DNA from: Brienomyrus brachyistius
Lineage: Eukaryota > Chordata > Actinopteri > Osteoglossiformes > Mormyridae
Direction: 5' to 3'
NCBI RefSeq assembly: GCF_023856365.1
Contig: NC_064547.1
Coordinates: 24,116,168-24,180,167 of the forward strand
DNA length: 64,000 nucleotides
Below the pieces are notes generated by a model, which had not been told where the DNA came from, searched no databases, and saw nothing but the letters and a program-made list of their open reading frames with translations. Position 1 is the stretch's first letter. Each line of letters begins with the position of its first letter. Below, in pieces: positions 33,351-47,674 of the stretch. Position numbers and translations under genes: made by a program.

Positions 33351-34989
33351 CTGGGGGGGGGGGCGTCCGTGGGTGTGCAGGGGGCCTCAGGAGGTTTGTT
33401 GTAGCATGAGGCTTAAATCGACAGCATTCAGGACTGCAGAGGATCAGGTCGAGTCCCTGATAAGGCAAAAACCATAAAGGAAATGCAGAGGTTTAGTGAC
33501 CATGGGAGGGTTTCAGCTGCATCAGACCTGAATAATAAGTGATTCATTCGCAGTTTTGACAAAATGATGAATGTTGTGACTAATCCAGACTCATAAAAAT
33601 GATTTAGTCCAGATAATAGGGCATTTCTCTAGTGGATTTGTTTTTACACACCCTACATGTCAGGAAGACATCATTTGGGTATCGCTCAAATCTTTTATCT
33701 TGAAACCAGTTACATGTTTTTGTAGAGGATGTCTATCCTAACCCCATGGTACATGCAAATTTTTACTGATATATAAAAATGAATGTATATTTTCTTTTGA
33801 AATCTGCGCCCATGTGACAGTGCCCTGAGACATCATTTGAGCTCAGCCAGGTAAAGGTTACCGCATGTCATCACCTTTCAGACAAAAGTGCTTTGTCAAG
33901 TGCTGCCTCTCTACCTGTGGTGTCACGTTACAGCAGGGAGAGGCCAGACTCCCGGCTTGTCCAGTAACTTTCAGCTCTTTTTAAAATCCGCACAAAGGGG
34001 AAGAGTTGGCAACTTTGGGACTGTTCGATGTCAGGACGCCAGGGGTGCCAGATCGAGATTAGTTTGCCCCCAACAGTTCTCCCTAATCTAGAGGCGGTAT
34101 CAGACAGGTTGTTGTCAGAATGCTGCTATCAGTTTATACTTTGTGTATTTAAAAATAAACATGTATTTTAACTTTCAGTCAGATGATTTGGGTGAGGTGG
34201 TATTTGGGCCCCTGGGGGCCGGTTGGTGAATGCCAGGTGGGGTGCAATTTCTTTTGCCCAGAGCATGGTCATTGAAGTGAATTACTGTGGTGTAAAGTCA
34301 GTTCACTGCAGAGAGGTCATACGCTGTTAGCCTTTGGGTCGGAGCGTCAGCCGGGAGACATAAAACCAGTGAGGGCACGAGGATCACTGGGCTTTGGTGC
34401 TGAACAGGGAGCTTTCGCTGGGGTCAGCCCTCCCTGCGGTCAGCCTCGGCTTGAACAGCCACCATTCTGGGAGTGACAGTGATTAAGAGCTTTCACCCTC
34501 TGACACCCTTCCTGGTCCAGGCCAATTACCGATTTCTCCTGATGCAAACATCTGCCACTGACACAGATAACAACCTCCCCCCCTTCACTTTAATAACCCC
34601 TAATGCATTCCTAAATAATGGCCCATAAAAATCAGGCTGGAGGTGCAAAACCAGGGCTCGTAATGCCCCAGGGGAACAATGTGGCTGTAAAGCCGTAGTG
34701 ATCCTCCACGAGGACCACCACAGCTGAACTCACGGTCTGCGAAAGTGCCTCCTCAAGGCGGCCAATCACGAAAAGATCTTCTTGCCAGGAATGTCAGGTG
34801 TTGCTACTATTGCCGCTGTTACAGTACATCGTTAAACATGCTGCTGGTCCTTAGCCTGCATAAAGTATATGCTTATCTACTTCTGTTTACCCAAAGCATC
34901 CAGGACATACGGGGGTCTTTAAATCCTCTAATCTGTTATATCACAGGATTGACTATGTCACTTGTGTTACACTAATTTCTCTTTATATC

Positions 34990-35130
34990 ATAGCATGGTG
35001 GCTCACCGGGTAGCACTGGTGTATCACACCACCGGCGCTGGGGTTTAAATCTTATCTCTGCTCTGTCTGTGTGGAGTTTGCATGTTCGGTTCATGTTGTG
35101 TGGGCTTCCTCCACATGCTCTGGTGTCCAA
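34990..35130 (+). mobile_element. tRNA-derived fish SINE, 5' part
   Basis: GCATGGTGGCTCACCGGGTA (A-box-like), GGCGCTGGGGTTTAAATCTT (B-box region) and TGTGGAGTTTGCATGTTCGG followed by TGGGCTTCCTCCACATGCTC give the SINE order. It is truncated before the GGACTGGCATCC body. Confidence 0.75.
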
Positions 35131-35489
35131 AGATTGGCATTTATGTGTTTCTGTGCATTAAGACGTAGTTTGCATTTGGCATCATCAGACATTCCTGGTG
35201 AAGCAGATTCTCACTTGATCCGGATGCTTTTACTTGGCGCATTTCTAAATGGGATGTGGAGACGCTGTGGAGAATCAGCCTGTAGCTCTGGCTGGGAGAA
35301 CTTAGAAGGCCACCAAGAGTCTCAGCCCTACCTACTGCACATACACACATGGCCTGAGCACAACTTCACAAAAGCGAAGAACATTAAGTAAGTACTAACT
35401 GTAGTAAACACATTGTGTGGGCGATGATCCAGAACTTCAACCGTTTCCTTGACCCTCGTGGCTCGTGGGATTGGATTTCAATGGTACCG

Positions 35490-36260
35490 GTGAATGGGAT
35501 AAAGGCAGAGCACCATCTCTAGAGAACTGTCAGTTCCTTGGAATGTCCTTGGGAACTTTCACACCACAGGAACTTTTTTTTCAGGAACCAGAACCTTTTT
35601 GTGAAACTAGCAACTTTTGTCATGATCACAGTTCAGGAGCTCAGCCCCAGTGCAGTTCCTTGGAGGCAGTTCCGGAACCATTTTTTAGTACCTACTCCAT
35701 ACTAGGTACTTTTCATTGGAATACAAACTACTGGGGAGGTGACAATGGCAATAATTAATTCCATCAATAACCAATGTATTTTTGTGTATTATCGTCGGTG
35801 CCAGCACTGAAACTTACCAGTGCTTTTTGGCAAAATATATCAATTTTTTATTTTGTGGAAAACGAAAGATTGATCTGCTAGCCAGATTCAATAGTGAGTT
35901 ATAGATGCAGGTTATAAAAATAGAATATAATGAAAGTCTGTATCCCATTTTGATCATGATTAATCCCCCCAATAGCTAACAAATAACTAACAAAAAAAAT
36001 GTATCTTCCATTGTTTTTACCTGGAGGTGTAGTTTTGTGCGAAATGATGGGTGAAGATTAACCTGCAACCATTTTGCGTCACACAAGCTTATTTAGCATG
36101 AAGATCCCAGTTCCTTTTGTGAGGTGTGAAAATGACACACAAGAATGGCCAGGAGCCACATAAGTCCCTGGTTGAGACGGCCCAGGAACTTGGAAGCAGG
36201 GCTAGGTTCCGGAATTTCAGTGTGAAAGCTCGTCGTCTGTGGGACTTTGGGGTGCGTGGA
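35490..36260. repeat. Possible decayed DNA element with AGGAACT-type inverted ends
   Basis: The left end has TTGGGAACTTTCACACCACA and GGAACTTTTTTTCAGGAACC. The right end has CCTTTTGTGAGGTGTGAAAA and CCAGGAACTTGGAAGC, which read as approximate inverted copies. No transposase frame and no clear target duplication were found, so the boundaries are rough. Confidence 0.35.
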
Positions 36261-38329
36261 GAGAGGCACGGACTACGACACACCATGCGCACGCTGACTC
36301 ATTGGCCATGAGTCATAGCAATGCTGCACAAGGCCTGCTAGGCCCGAGCTGTGCCCCCACCCCCCGCCCCAGCATAAGAGATAAGAGGCTAAAACAGGCA
36401 CTGATGTGAATACTGATGAAGAACACTGGCCTGGCAGCCATTCAACAAGCAGCTTAACTTTTCAGTGTCATGCTGGTCATGCGTGCATTTCCGAAATATC
36501 GCTTCAGACTCATTACTTAATTGCTGCTTTGTACTGAATAAAGATAAGGCATGACCAGAAAATAGACATCTTTTAAGATATGAGTGTAGGAGACTTAAAT
36601 CACTCCACTACCTCTATGTGTTATCCTGTATTAGGGTGTATTATTTATTTGAAACATGAGCATATTTACAGAACCTTCTTAAAAGCTATTTTTCACACAC
36701 CTATCCTACATCATGGATTATGGAGGTTCATCAGATTTATATGTACCTACTTCACCTCTTACTTCCCATATGAGTTATAGTAGGACATTCATACTTTTCG
36801 AAAAATAAAACTACGATTTAGCAGAAAATGCTAATGGTACATTAGTTTAACATGTTAGCTGTTCAGAAATATAGAAAAATAAGCATAATTTCTTACATAG
36901 CACACTGTAGAATGTGATTAGGTACTAATAAATTAAATTATTTCTCACGGTTGACACTCCAGAAATTGTTGCTCCCTGTCTCCTAAAAATGGAAACCAAA
37001 AACTCAATGTTATCTTGTGCTCGAGCATAATCTTTTTTTTTCCGTCAACACTATGACGGATTAGGTCAAAGTCAATGTCTAACAATGTACAACAAATTAG
37101 CCAAGTTTTTACTGGGAATAGCAGACTTGTTAATGCAGCCAAGATGTTAATTATGGGTGAGAACCCCAGACTTCCGGACAGTTGAGAGATTTGAGAGTGT
37201 TTCAGATTTGCCAAGGAATACAGCGATTTCACATACAGTAGAGCTCTGGTACAGAGTTATTTTTCATATTCAGATACGGTAAAAATAAATAAATAAATAG
37301 TTCAGGCCTATATTTTCTTCTTTATATATATATGCATGCATTTTTTATATTTAGTTAAAATTAAATATTATAATAACACTAAAGTGACTATACATCCTCT
37401 TTCCCAGACTCTTCCTCCTTTTTGGGACCTAAACATGCCTGAAATGTCTGGGATTTCGCTTTGTTTCATGTTGACGTTCGCTTTCTTCACCCAGAATATT
37501 TTCTGTCTGCGTATTTGCGTTGCTTTGACGCCTTTCTTGGCACCCTGCCCCCGGCATCCCCTTTTTTTGCAAAACAAAATATAGTATCGCTCTAATTAAA
37601 CTTTGATTTGACATTCTAATGGACACTAATAAAGCTTTATTTAGGTGTCAGTGAGATACAAATAAGGAGATTGTTCTTGCCAGGACAATGTGAAATATGG
37701 CAGAGCACATGCATTCCATTCGGGCCGGGAAGCCCCTTCTCTCTAGTAATAAATGTTCATACTAACAGGAGAAATTCCACCTTGCACCCAGGGCCTGTCG
37801 GCATCCATTGCCAGTGGTACGCTGTTACCAGTGATATCAGCTATGAAGCAGTGAGGCTCTTCTTACAGACCTGGCGTGCCTAAGGTAAGATCATTGTTAG
37901 GGTGATGGTACATGGGGTAACCTTTCGAGCAGTGTTGCCTAGCAGTGTTGCCTGGCAGTGTTGCTGAGCGACATTGCTCAATCATTTTCCCATTGAGAAT
38001 GGGCAAAAAAATTCCACCTGGAAAATTTTAATCTCATTGGGCAACTTTTTTGATATCTTCCAATCAGACTGCTAGCAGCCACTCACATGACCGACTTGGA
38101 CTGTCAAGAACATTCAACAAAAATGATGGCCTCTCAATGGCAATAAAGTGAAGACAATCTTCTGTCTTTTTACACTGGTAAGTTTTTATATGTAAACCGA
38201 AAACAGGGAATTTGCCTCATAATTTAATGTACTCAGGCTGTAATTTAGACATAATTTTTTTTACAAAATGCCAACTGTCAGTTGTCTTGATTAGCTCACC
38301 TGGTTGCCTGTTGCTCAAAAGGTTTCCCC

Positions 38330-38620
38330 GTGTATCATGACCCTAAGGGTCTGATCATGGGAGTTTTACCTACACAAAAATGTTTTAAGGGCAAAAGGAT
38401 AAATGATTTGTTCTGAGAGGTAACCAATCAGATTGTAGAGGAAGTGGCTACATGCAATTAGAGGAGGAGGGGCCAACCAATCAAATGTCTTGATCCTGCC
38501 TCCTTTAGTTGCTTGAACCCACCTCCTCAACAATCTGATTGGCTATCTTTTGGAACCAATCATTTTTCATTGTGCCCTCAGAACATTTCAGTGTAAACTC
38601 CCACAAGCTAAGAGTTTCTC
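38330..38620. mobile_element. Palindromic MITE-like element with paired CCAAT boxes
   Basis: The left arm (CATGGGAGTTTTACCTACAC, then GTTCTGAGAGGTAACCAATC and AGATTGTAGAGGAAGTGG) is an imperfect inverted copy of the right arm (CCACCTCCTCAACAATCTGA, then TTGGCTATC and CAGTGTAAACTCCCAC). A second fragment of the same family is at about 40385-40435 (CATGGGAGTTTTACTTGCAC, ATGATTGGTTAA). No coding capacity. Confidence 0.75.
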
Positions 38621-41600
38621 CTGGTGCAATATGGTAGCATGGTGTGATGTGCAGATGCAAGCATGGAATAGGAATATTATTTGGGTTCAGAAGGGGAGTC
38701 AGATTTAACAAAACCAAGGCAGAGAAACAAAAATACTGTATGGCAACTCCACCTTCAAGACAATTGGCACAAACGGAAACCAAATGGATACCAAGTCTTG
38801 GGCTAGGTTTCAGGTGACTTTGGGATTAGGTGTCAGGGTCTGAAGGCGTGGTCCCAGAGAATAAAACAGAGGCCAATCTGATATTATCAGTGAAAAGGTA
38901 CAGATGAAGTGAATGTATGATGGGCTGTTTATAGAAGATGTCTCCATGCCAACTGGCTCACTGCTCATAACATCACAAATCGGCTACATGGACATCGTCT
39001 GTCATCGTCCACATAGCGAGAGTCTGTAATTGTCTGCATGGTAATTAAGAATCAGTAATCACACCCTGACTGTCAAAAATGTGAACTACAAAGCCATTCC
39101 AACCTAGTTTAGAGACACAGCATTTTGAGATGCTCAGAAGAATTCGGGGGAAATCTGGCAGTGAGAAACCCACCTTTGCATTCGAGAAGAAGGATGAAGC
39201 ATCTTTTCCACTGAGTGATGTTTTAAAGAAGCTACCTCAACCTCAGAAGGCTGGTGTAACAGCAAGGAGGGAGTGACAGTTCATTTTTCCCTGCAACCTT
39301 GACGACTGAAATATTGAGTAACTGTTTTGATTGTTAATTCTAGTTTGGAAATAATCTGTAGGTTGTTCTCAGAAGTTCACATCTGTGAAAATGTTTGTAC
39401 GCTGAATTATGCACAGGTTCCTGATGTTTAAACTTAAAAAACTCGGTGGGTCAGTTTACCCGCAGACACACGATGACTTTGATAAATTTACCCCTAACAT
39501 GGGGCAAATTCAGCCAAAGGGGCACTTTTTTTAGATAATTTTTCTTCGGGCAGATTTGTCATAGATACATTCTGATGTTCAAACATTCTTCTCATCTTTT
39601 CATCTTACTTCTGTCTCATTTTATTTCCCTATGAGGACTTTATAAGTAAAAATTGCCTCAACTTACCCCACTCTCCCCTACTGCCAGATTATGAGTGATT
39701 CAATACATGCATTCATGCATTACCTCAAAAATGATAACTCCACTACTTATAGTGGTTAAGTGGACTGTAATAGTCATGTACTGTCATAGATGTCAGATTG
39801 CAGATACATTGTAAACAGAAAGATACTAAACTGCTGTTTATTGGGGATTTTCTGTTACTGGTTAGAGAAGGAAAGATACGGTGTGACCTAAGCTAAGTTA
39901 ATACCATTCATTATCATTTATTACGACTAATTCACCAATTATGCAGTTATTTAAATTAAGAGCCGCTCATGTTAAGGAACAGTCAAAAGAGAACACAAAA
40001 AAAAGCTTTTGCGCCTTGGACTAAAAATATTGATGCGCTGATATAAGTGTTCCCATTGGGATCGGGGTCCTTGGCCTTCTCAAAACAGGAAGAGCCCTGA
40101 AACTCTGTATCAGTTCCTGGGAACATGGCCTTGAAGGCTAGCCTAATTCCCAAGGCACGGGGGTGCGCAGGACAGAGTCAGGGGCACATCCGGCCTGCAT
40201 CATGAGCGTGGTCTGACCAGACTTCCCCTCACAGTGGAGGTTTTAATGTAAATTCCTCTTTTTAAGAAGGCAGCACAATTCATTATAGATGACAGTTATC
40301 ACCAATGGCATTTTCTCCATCTAACTGTAAGGTCTTTTTCTTATATTCCTGGGAACCAAACCTGGGTTTACATGGGTGCTTTGCAGGTTCATGGGAGTTT
40401 TACTTGCACAGAAGGAAAAATGATTGGTTAATGTCAGATGTGCCCTTAGTGATTTTTTTCTGGACTCAGTCCTGCTGGTGACTGAGCTCATCACACGTCA
40501 CCATCCCCTGTGTTCACCAAGTGATGCTTCCAGTCACCATTTCAGCCTCTTCCATAATGAATGAGAAGAAATCAGCAAATTGAGTGCAGTTTTTTAGCTG
40601 ATTAGACATACATAATTAGTATCTGGAGCAAGTGAACATCACCCAAAAAGTGCTGGCTACCCATGACACCATGGCTGTCAACCAGCAGCCTGATTATTGG
40701 TTAGTTGACTAGATCCCTGCTTGGAAATGGGCTGTGATAACACTTCCTTGATGAATCCAGCTAAGGTTGAGCAAAGGTATTTTCTAGAACATAATAAGGG
40801 TCTGGTCTATGGAGGTATGAGGTTCAAGAAAAACCACATTTAACATTAAATCTGATATCAACAGGATGAAATATGTTTTTAATGAAGGGAACAGTACGAA
40901 ATGTTTTTGTTAACATCTGAACTTAAACATGATGGGCATTTTTTTCTGCATGATTAGTAAGTAAAGGTTTTATAAGTAGGTAACGGCTTTATATTGTCCA
41001 GACAATAAATTTCTTTTTTTCCGTTTTGCACTAAGGTTAAATCGTTACTCTTTAGAAATCCGTATCTGAGGAAGGGACTGCATCTGTAATGAGGTACAAC
41101 AAAATATGAGTGGGCATGCCTGTAGATGGTGCATTAATCCTTTAGGGGACCTTAAAACCAGCTTGACGCTCTGCCAGCGATCATTTTTGTGAAATTTCGA
41201 AGAGGGTCACGGCTGCGGCAAGGAGACCGCGGATGCTGCGCGTTCACAGGAGCGCGGGGACGAGCATCGTGTCAGAAGCCTGATAGTAACAAAAAGGCTC
41301 CGCAGTCATTACATCTGGTATCGATCCGCTTAGTTTTGAAATCTCGTCAGTTTTTTTTTTCTTTTTTTTTTGCATATATTTTTTTCATTTATATTGGACC
41401 GAACTGCACTGAGCAGGGACACTTTTTTATCATGCATACTGTCAAGCTTTCTTGGAATTATATATATGATTGTACTTTTTTAAAAATAAATTATTAATAC
41501 CTTTTTACTTATTACTTCATCACCGTTTTTCTTTCGTTGCACGCATGGGAAATACTCGGGTTTAGCGGAGGTCATTAACTGTGTCAGACGGTGCTGGGGT

Positions 41601-44600
41601 AGCAGTGCCCCCACTGCGGCCAGACTTTTTCCGAAGAGAGCCCGCTCCCAGACACCTCTCCCACGTGCCTACCGATAAAGGGACCACATTAAAGGGTCTG
41701 TACCGCAGTGCCGCGGTTTCTTCATAAATACTACCAGAAGGCTCGACTATTGAAATTGCAACCAATTTAGCAATTGAATTCTAGAGGCTCCTTGTGACTT
41801 TAAATACAAACATCCCATACGGATATAAAATAGGAATCAAGATGTGCAGACATCGTCAGAATAGGAGTTTTTAAAATGGATTTTAATGTTTTCATTTTTG
41901 AAGCAAGAATGTAAAGTGAGGAGGGTGTACAGTCTCATAAAAACACGGGATATGGTGCCTGAGCTTGCCGACAGCCGCCTGTCAGAGGGGCAGAAATAGT
42001 ACCGATGACAGCACAGCGTCTCCTGAGATTGCATTGGGCATACAAGCAAGACGTGACACACAGAAGAACCACTACAATGTATTACCTTCTCCCTATCAAG
42101 AGATGGAAATGTTTTATGCATGTCTCCCTTTATTGCCCCCCTCTGAGACTTATAAATGCAATACTCTGATGAAACTCGCAGACACGCAGAGACTGTACTG
42201 CTAACTGTACAGGTTCACCATTACCGTTTAATGTACTGCATGAACCTACTTTTTATGCCAGCAAAACTTTTATACTTTTTAAATATACTGATTTATGTAT
42301 TTTAAAAGAATGAAACTTACCTTTGCAATTGAGCAAAGGAGTAGGCTATCCAAAAAATGTCCAGAAGGTAGCCCCCAAAATCTGCAGCGAATCACAGTTT
42401 TTAAAGGCTACACTTTCGTGTAGAGTAACAACCAGTCCACATGGAAATTGGTTTATTTCTTACTGCAGCGGGTTTGCCGTGCAGATTGATAAACGCGGCG
42501 AGTAGAAGTCGCAGCCAAAACACTAAGAGTCCTGCGGGCTGCAGGGGACACGCGCTGCGAGGTGAGCATCGGCAGCCCCTGGGCGCGAGTCAGGATGCAC
42601 ACAGGCATGCACATAGGCATGCACACAGGCATGCACATAGGCACGCCGTGCTCTATCCCTTTCTCTCTTTTCTCGGAATGTGGGGAGCTGCTTCTTCCGA
42701 GGCGTTCCGTTTGGCATTCCTGTCATACTGCCGCAAGCCATCCCCTGGAGATATGTATGTTACACAGCTACCTTATAAGAATACGCTCTATAGTTGGTAC
42801 GAAACACTAGCTCTTGTTGAACGCAACTAAAACCCGTTGATTTACGTTTGCCCACAAAAGAACAACAATAACAAGATGATGATCATAATGTACCAAAACA
42901 GATGTCATTATTAAACGTCAAACCCCTATTAATCTAATATTAACGCTAAAATCCAGAATACGAATTGGCGCTTCATGAAGAACACATGATCCTTGACCAT
43001 CGGAGAAATACTGGAAAATTTCATCCATACAAAAATTACTTTTTTAAAAATTAGCCACACTTTCTACCCTTTCATTTTTGACTTTTGGATGAGAAGGTTG
43101 ATGTTATAAGAGTTAATAACTTGACTATAAACCCATGACTAAGAGTCAGGTCAAGGTTAGTCAAGGTCGCTCTTTGGGAACGTCATTCTTTTGACTAAGT
43201 AAAGCTTAGGTATATTACTTTCTTAATGCTCAGCTTTGTAAGTGTCTGCAGGCAATTTTCTTCTTTTTTTCGGCTTAAAGACACGTCGGAATGCCAGAAA
43301 CTCCCACAACTAGGAAGCTAGTATGAGGTAATCAGGGATTGTTAAAAAAAAATTTGGCACGACGGGAATGCAGAATCAGTAAGACTTCAGGAGTCAGATG
43401 AACATGTCTTCATTACACAACCCCCAGGAAATCCCCACAGAAACTTTTATTTCTACATTTGTAACCCAACAGAGAAAAGCTGCATGCAAATATGTCATCT
43501 TATATTTAAATTTACCTTCTGCGATGTGGGCTATGCTGGTATGTTGCTACTATTACATAGTGATATATGACAGAACCCTGCATTTACATCGTCTCTGGTT
43601 TGCGTCTGAGGTCAATAATATCATCAAACAGACACGCGTGTCGATCCTCAGAGCATGGTGACAATCTCGCCTTCCTCTCTGCGTTCCTGAAATTACAGCT
43701 GCAAGAATCTTACAGGTCAGTCAGGCAAAATATACAGCCTGGGATTTTCCTGCCAAGGTGCAGGCAGGGTGACTGGTCCACAAAGACAGGAGGGTGTCAT
43801 GGACAGAAACAGTGTTGGTCCTTTAGAAACACACAACAGGAACAGCATTGTGTGCAGTGCATTCCTGTTTACCAGTGTAGGAATGAGGGCACCCACGGAG
43901 CTCAGAGCTACATAAGGGCCTAGATGTTCTGCATTGTCTGCTTTGTGCCAATCTACTCTAGTACCACCATGTGAGTCATACATAAGGACATTGTTCACAC
44001 TGCCCAAACAAGTACCTTTAGAAAACTGATCCACTTACAAGATTGTTGCATCTCATTTATGACCGTGCAAGAAATACTGACAGTTTTTTTTATTATTATT
44101 ATTGTTGTTGTTTTTATATGTACAAAGACTTAACTAGTCAGTGTGGATGTGCTACATTGGCCTGTATATGTGGAATCCATGTTGTACCACATATAAACAA
44201 AAAGCTCATGTGTCCATCAGTATGCATTCAGTTCACAGGTTTTATCTCAAGACTCTCGAATTTCTCTGTACCCACTGTCCGCTAGCAAAACCAGCCTGCC
44301 AGGCAGATTCTTCCTAATCAGCGTTCTGACAGAATGGGGCTTAAAGGGACAATTTGATCTGCTTTGGTCTAGTGCTGTGGAACTGTTCAGCTACACACAG
44401 CTTGCACACAGACGTAACGTTCGGAATAATTCCTAGGCACTCCTGTCCTGACAAGCCAGCATGGTGCCGAGTGAAACCCGTAACAAACCGTCAGTCTGAT
44501 TTGTCCCCTTGAAAGTGACTTCCTGAAAAACAGGCCATGGTACTTGACAATAAGCTCATAAACACACCTGAAACATCATATAAAAATATTTATTCTCAAT

Positions 44601-47355
44601 CTCCTGACCAGAGAATCGAAGTTTCAAGGAAGTTGCTTACATTTACATGTTACACCCTGTTGATGACTCTGGTAGGTGCTTGACATAGGGCTGTTCATGA
44701 CGCTGCGTTTGTAGGAAGCAGACAGTGGAGTCCACTGACCCTAGCAACCACTCTCCTTGCTCTACAGGGAATGACCTGCTGCATACTACACTCTGCAACC
44801 ACACACAGGACAGCAGAATGATACATGACAGTAATGTCTGCTAAGGCAATTGAGAGAAGAATAAAAGGCTAGTTCTTCATCGTGGTTGATTTCACTGCAC
44901 CAAATACAATGGCCTGAGCCAATGCATGACTGTAAATGCACGACTGTAAATGCACGATTGGACTGTATGTGTAGCGAAAAAGGTCATTTTCCCCCTTTTT
45001 TTTTGTTAAATTATATTTCTAAGAATAAGCACCCCATGTTATATTTTATTTTATTTCCAGCTTACATTCACTTTTAAATTATGCTTGTCTGGTTTAATTA
45101 CTTTCTATTTTCTTATTTTAATTACTTGTATCATTCGGTGTGAGTTTTCGCAGAAAACACCTAGAAAAGGCAAATACCTTTGATGTTAAATATGAGTAAT
45201 GAATGTCATTATTTTACATTTGATTTTAAAATGCAGGATTGGAGAGCTATGTTTTATTTACACTGTAGCAGTTAGGCTTTTGCTTTGTTGCATTCACGCT
45301 TAGTCATACAATCGCCGCTCTGTATAAATGTCTTTATTTAGTAATTATAGGCACTTTTAAAGCACTGTGTAATAGTTCAGTGCCACAGTTATGTCATTCT
45401 CTTGGCATTCATTGGGGCTGAATCAGCATTGCTGGGAATTCTAAAAAGTACTTTGTTGCTATTTTCCTTAAAGAATGAATTATGTTTGTTTAAGCTTTGT
45501 CTTACTCATGGGCATATCAACCAAGCAGTTTTTTCAGACCTTATTGTAATTATTAAAACAGTTTCATTGGTTATATCTAAAAATATCTATCTACAATCTA
45601 AACATATTGTATTGCTGGTGCTAAAAATGCATAATATTAGCCAGAGAGGCTTCTGGAACAGGGCATATAAGTGCCCCCGGTACTGGGATAGATAGGTAAG
45701 TTTATTTGCCATTTTTGGACTGTGCCTCCATCCTTTGAAGCCAACACTTTAATCTCTACCTGGCTTTTAAAAAACTATCAGGCCTCAGGCTAGAAACAAT
45801 GAAGATTAAATGTCAGGTGCGAGAAAGAAATATATTAGTAACTCGAAACATGCAATCAGCGCACACTTTTATTTGGAGTGACGTACACAACCAGAATGCA
45901 AACTGCATAAACTCTTCTCGTAGGTGCATAGCTTGTGTGCACAGTGGATGGTTAGTGCTGATGTTGAAATTCATGCATAGCAAGTTCAGAGTCTTCATTT
46001 TGTGGCTGGAAAAGTCAAATGTGGATTGTTAGCTTTTCGTCAGAATACAGGAGGTGGTTGAGAAGTTCTGATAGTTGTTGGGAGATCATATCAATAAAGT
46101 GGAGGAGATGGGACTATGGTACAGAATGGTGCCTCCTAGAGGCAGCTTGAGCTATTAAACATTCAGTTGTTACTGATCTGATGCTTCTTCTAAGGTCAAT
46201 AAGAGTCCACTGGTGGACTCAGAGGGGGACCGGGAGGGGGGGGGCAACAGCCTCCTTTGGTGTCTCCATGGCTGATACATATATAAATATAAATATAAGT
46301 AGCTCGCAAGCTGAAAAAGTGCGCCCCCCCCCGGTCTAAATGATCCCAATAGAAAAGGGTGCCATTATGAAGTTCTCTTCTAGTGCAGAGAATGTGATGC
46401 TGTGCTCTATACCCTTACATTAGTTTAAATGGCGCCTGTGGGTCCCCTTCCAGTGGAAAAGGGTGCTGTTATTAAGTACCCTGATGTTGGAGAGAATATG
46501 ATGCCCTCTGGGCTGCCCTTCCAAGTGAAGGAAATGAGACAAGGTGCCTTGCTAAGAGCTTCCTGTACACGCGAGATAAGCAGACGAACATCTAGCTGAA
46601 AAAACACTTGTTGAACAATCTTTGAATCTTGAAAAGATTGTGTACCATTCTAATAGTGTGGCGGCGCACACATCATGCAATAGGAGGCGATTTTATTTTT
46701 TTGCCATTTCTCCTCCCACTGTTAGGGTCTTCTTTTGGCATGAAGGTCTGATGGGCAGCTGGTTTCCATGCCAACCCAGTTTAGTTTTCCAGTCGTCTGT
46801 GTGGAGTACACTCCAGGCAGATGTCATCAGCAGAGCTGAGAAAGGTGGGCATTGACATCTGTAAGCATGACCGATGGATTTGTCATCTGCGAGGAAGGAT
46901 CTTCTGAATATAATGGGGCTTTGAAAGGTATCTCACTGCATTCCAAGCAGCAGGGCAGCTCAGGCCGTCTCTTGCTTGAAGTTATGCATGTTTCTGTGGC
47001 TGTGCGGATGCCTCGAGGTCCTGGATCTGCAGATTTTAAGCCTGCCGAACGATAGACTGGCAGCTCCAAAGGTTTGTTAATCCGGTATCTGAGTGTGGAG
47101 CGGGCTACAGGTGGGTAAAGTTGCATGTCTGTCACTGCGGGTGATGGATCAGCTGCGGATGGTACGTCTGAGGTTGGTTGGAGATGATGAATAGATTACA
47201 GGTGGTTGCTATCAGAGTTTTTTTTCTTGAAGATTTATATTACTTGAGTTGAGTTTGGTCTTCTTTCTGACCTACTGGGATAGGATCCACACACATAATC
47301 TTACTATAGTGAAGTTACTATGACTGATCACAAATGTTGCATTCACCCCCCACAT
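38621..47355. other. AT-rich intergenic DNA, no supported gene
   Basis: A long stretch with only short, unstructured open frames. A GC-richer patch at about 42480-42660 contains GCTGCGAG-GTGAGC, which could be a non-coding exon with donor, followed by a short GCACACAGGCAT/GCACATAGGCAT repeat (42597-42642). Neither is enough to call a gene. Nothing else stands out. Confidence 0.45.
42597..42642. repeat. Short 24-bp tandem repeat
   Basis: Alternating GCACACAGGCAT and GCACATAGGCAT 12-mers, about four in total, making roughly two 24-bp units. Confidence 0.75.
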
Positions 47356-47359
47356 TAAT

Positions 47360-47545
47360 TAATAAAGGCTCAGTGACTGTCCCAGTCACTTCACACTGCC
47401 AGATTTGTGGGTTCGATCCCCAGCCCCTGCTCTGTCTCTGTATGTATGTTTGAGTTTGTATATTCTTGGTGTGTTTGTATAGAATACCTACAGGAACGAT
47501 GATTCCCTCCTGTATTCCTTTGGCTGTGGTGTGATTAAGTGTCAG
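47360..47545 (+). mobile_element. Diverged tRNA-derived SINE copy
   Basis: GGCTCAGTGACTGTCCCAGT and GTGGGTTCGATCCCCAGCCC give A- and B-box-like sequences, followed by a short eroded body (TGAGTTTGTATATTCTTGG). Confidence 0.6.
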
Positions 47546-47674
47546 TTAAAACTTATGTTGCTTTTTTATTTATTTATTAATAAGAAAAAGTCAAATCGAT
47601 GTGTCTCAAGCAAGAAAACAAACAAGCTGAACTTGGAAGCGTCACCCTGCAGCATTTTATCACATACCGTGGCG

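Larger units (their letters stand above)
33351..38325. other. Upstream of the SAM exons; no supported exon
   Basis: No splice-bounded exon is recognised. A SINE copy lies at 34990-35130 and a decayed inverted-repeat element at about 35490-36260. At 34440-34720 there is dense unique sequence with several homeobox-type TAAT cores. Confidence 0.45.

Noticed and set aside
46827..47135. 102-codon minus-strand and 67-codon plus-strand frames
   Set aside because: Overlapping frames on opposite strands with no domain or splice support.
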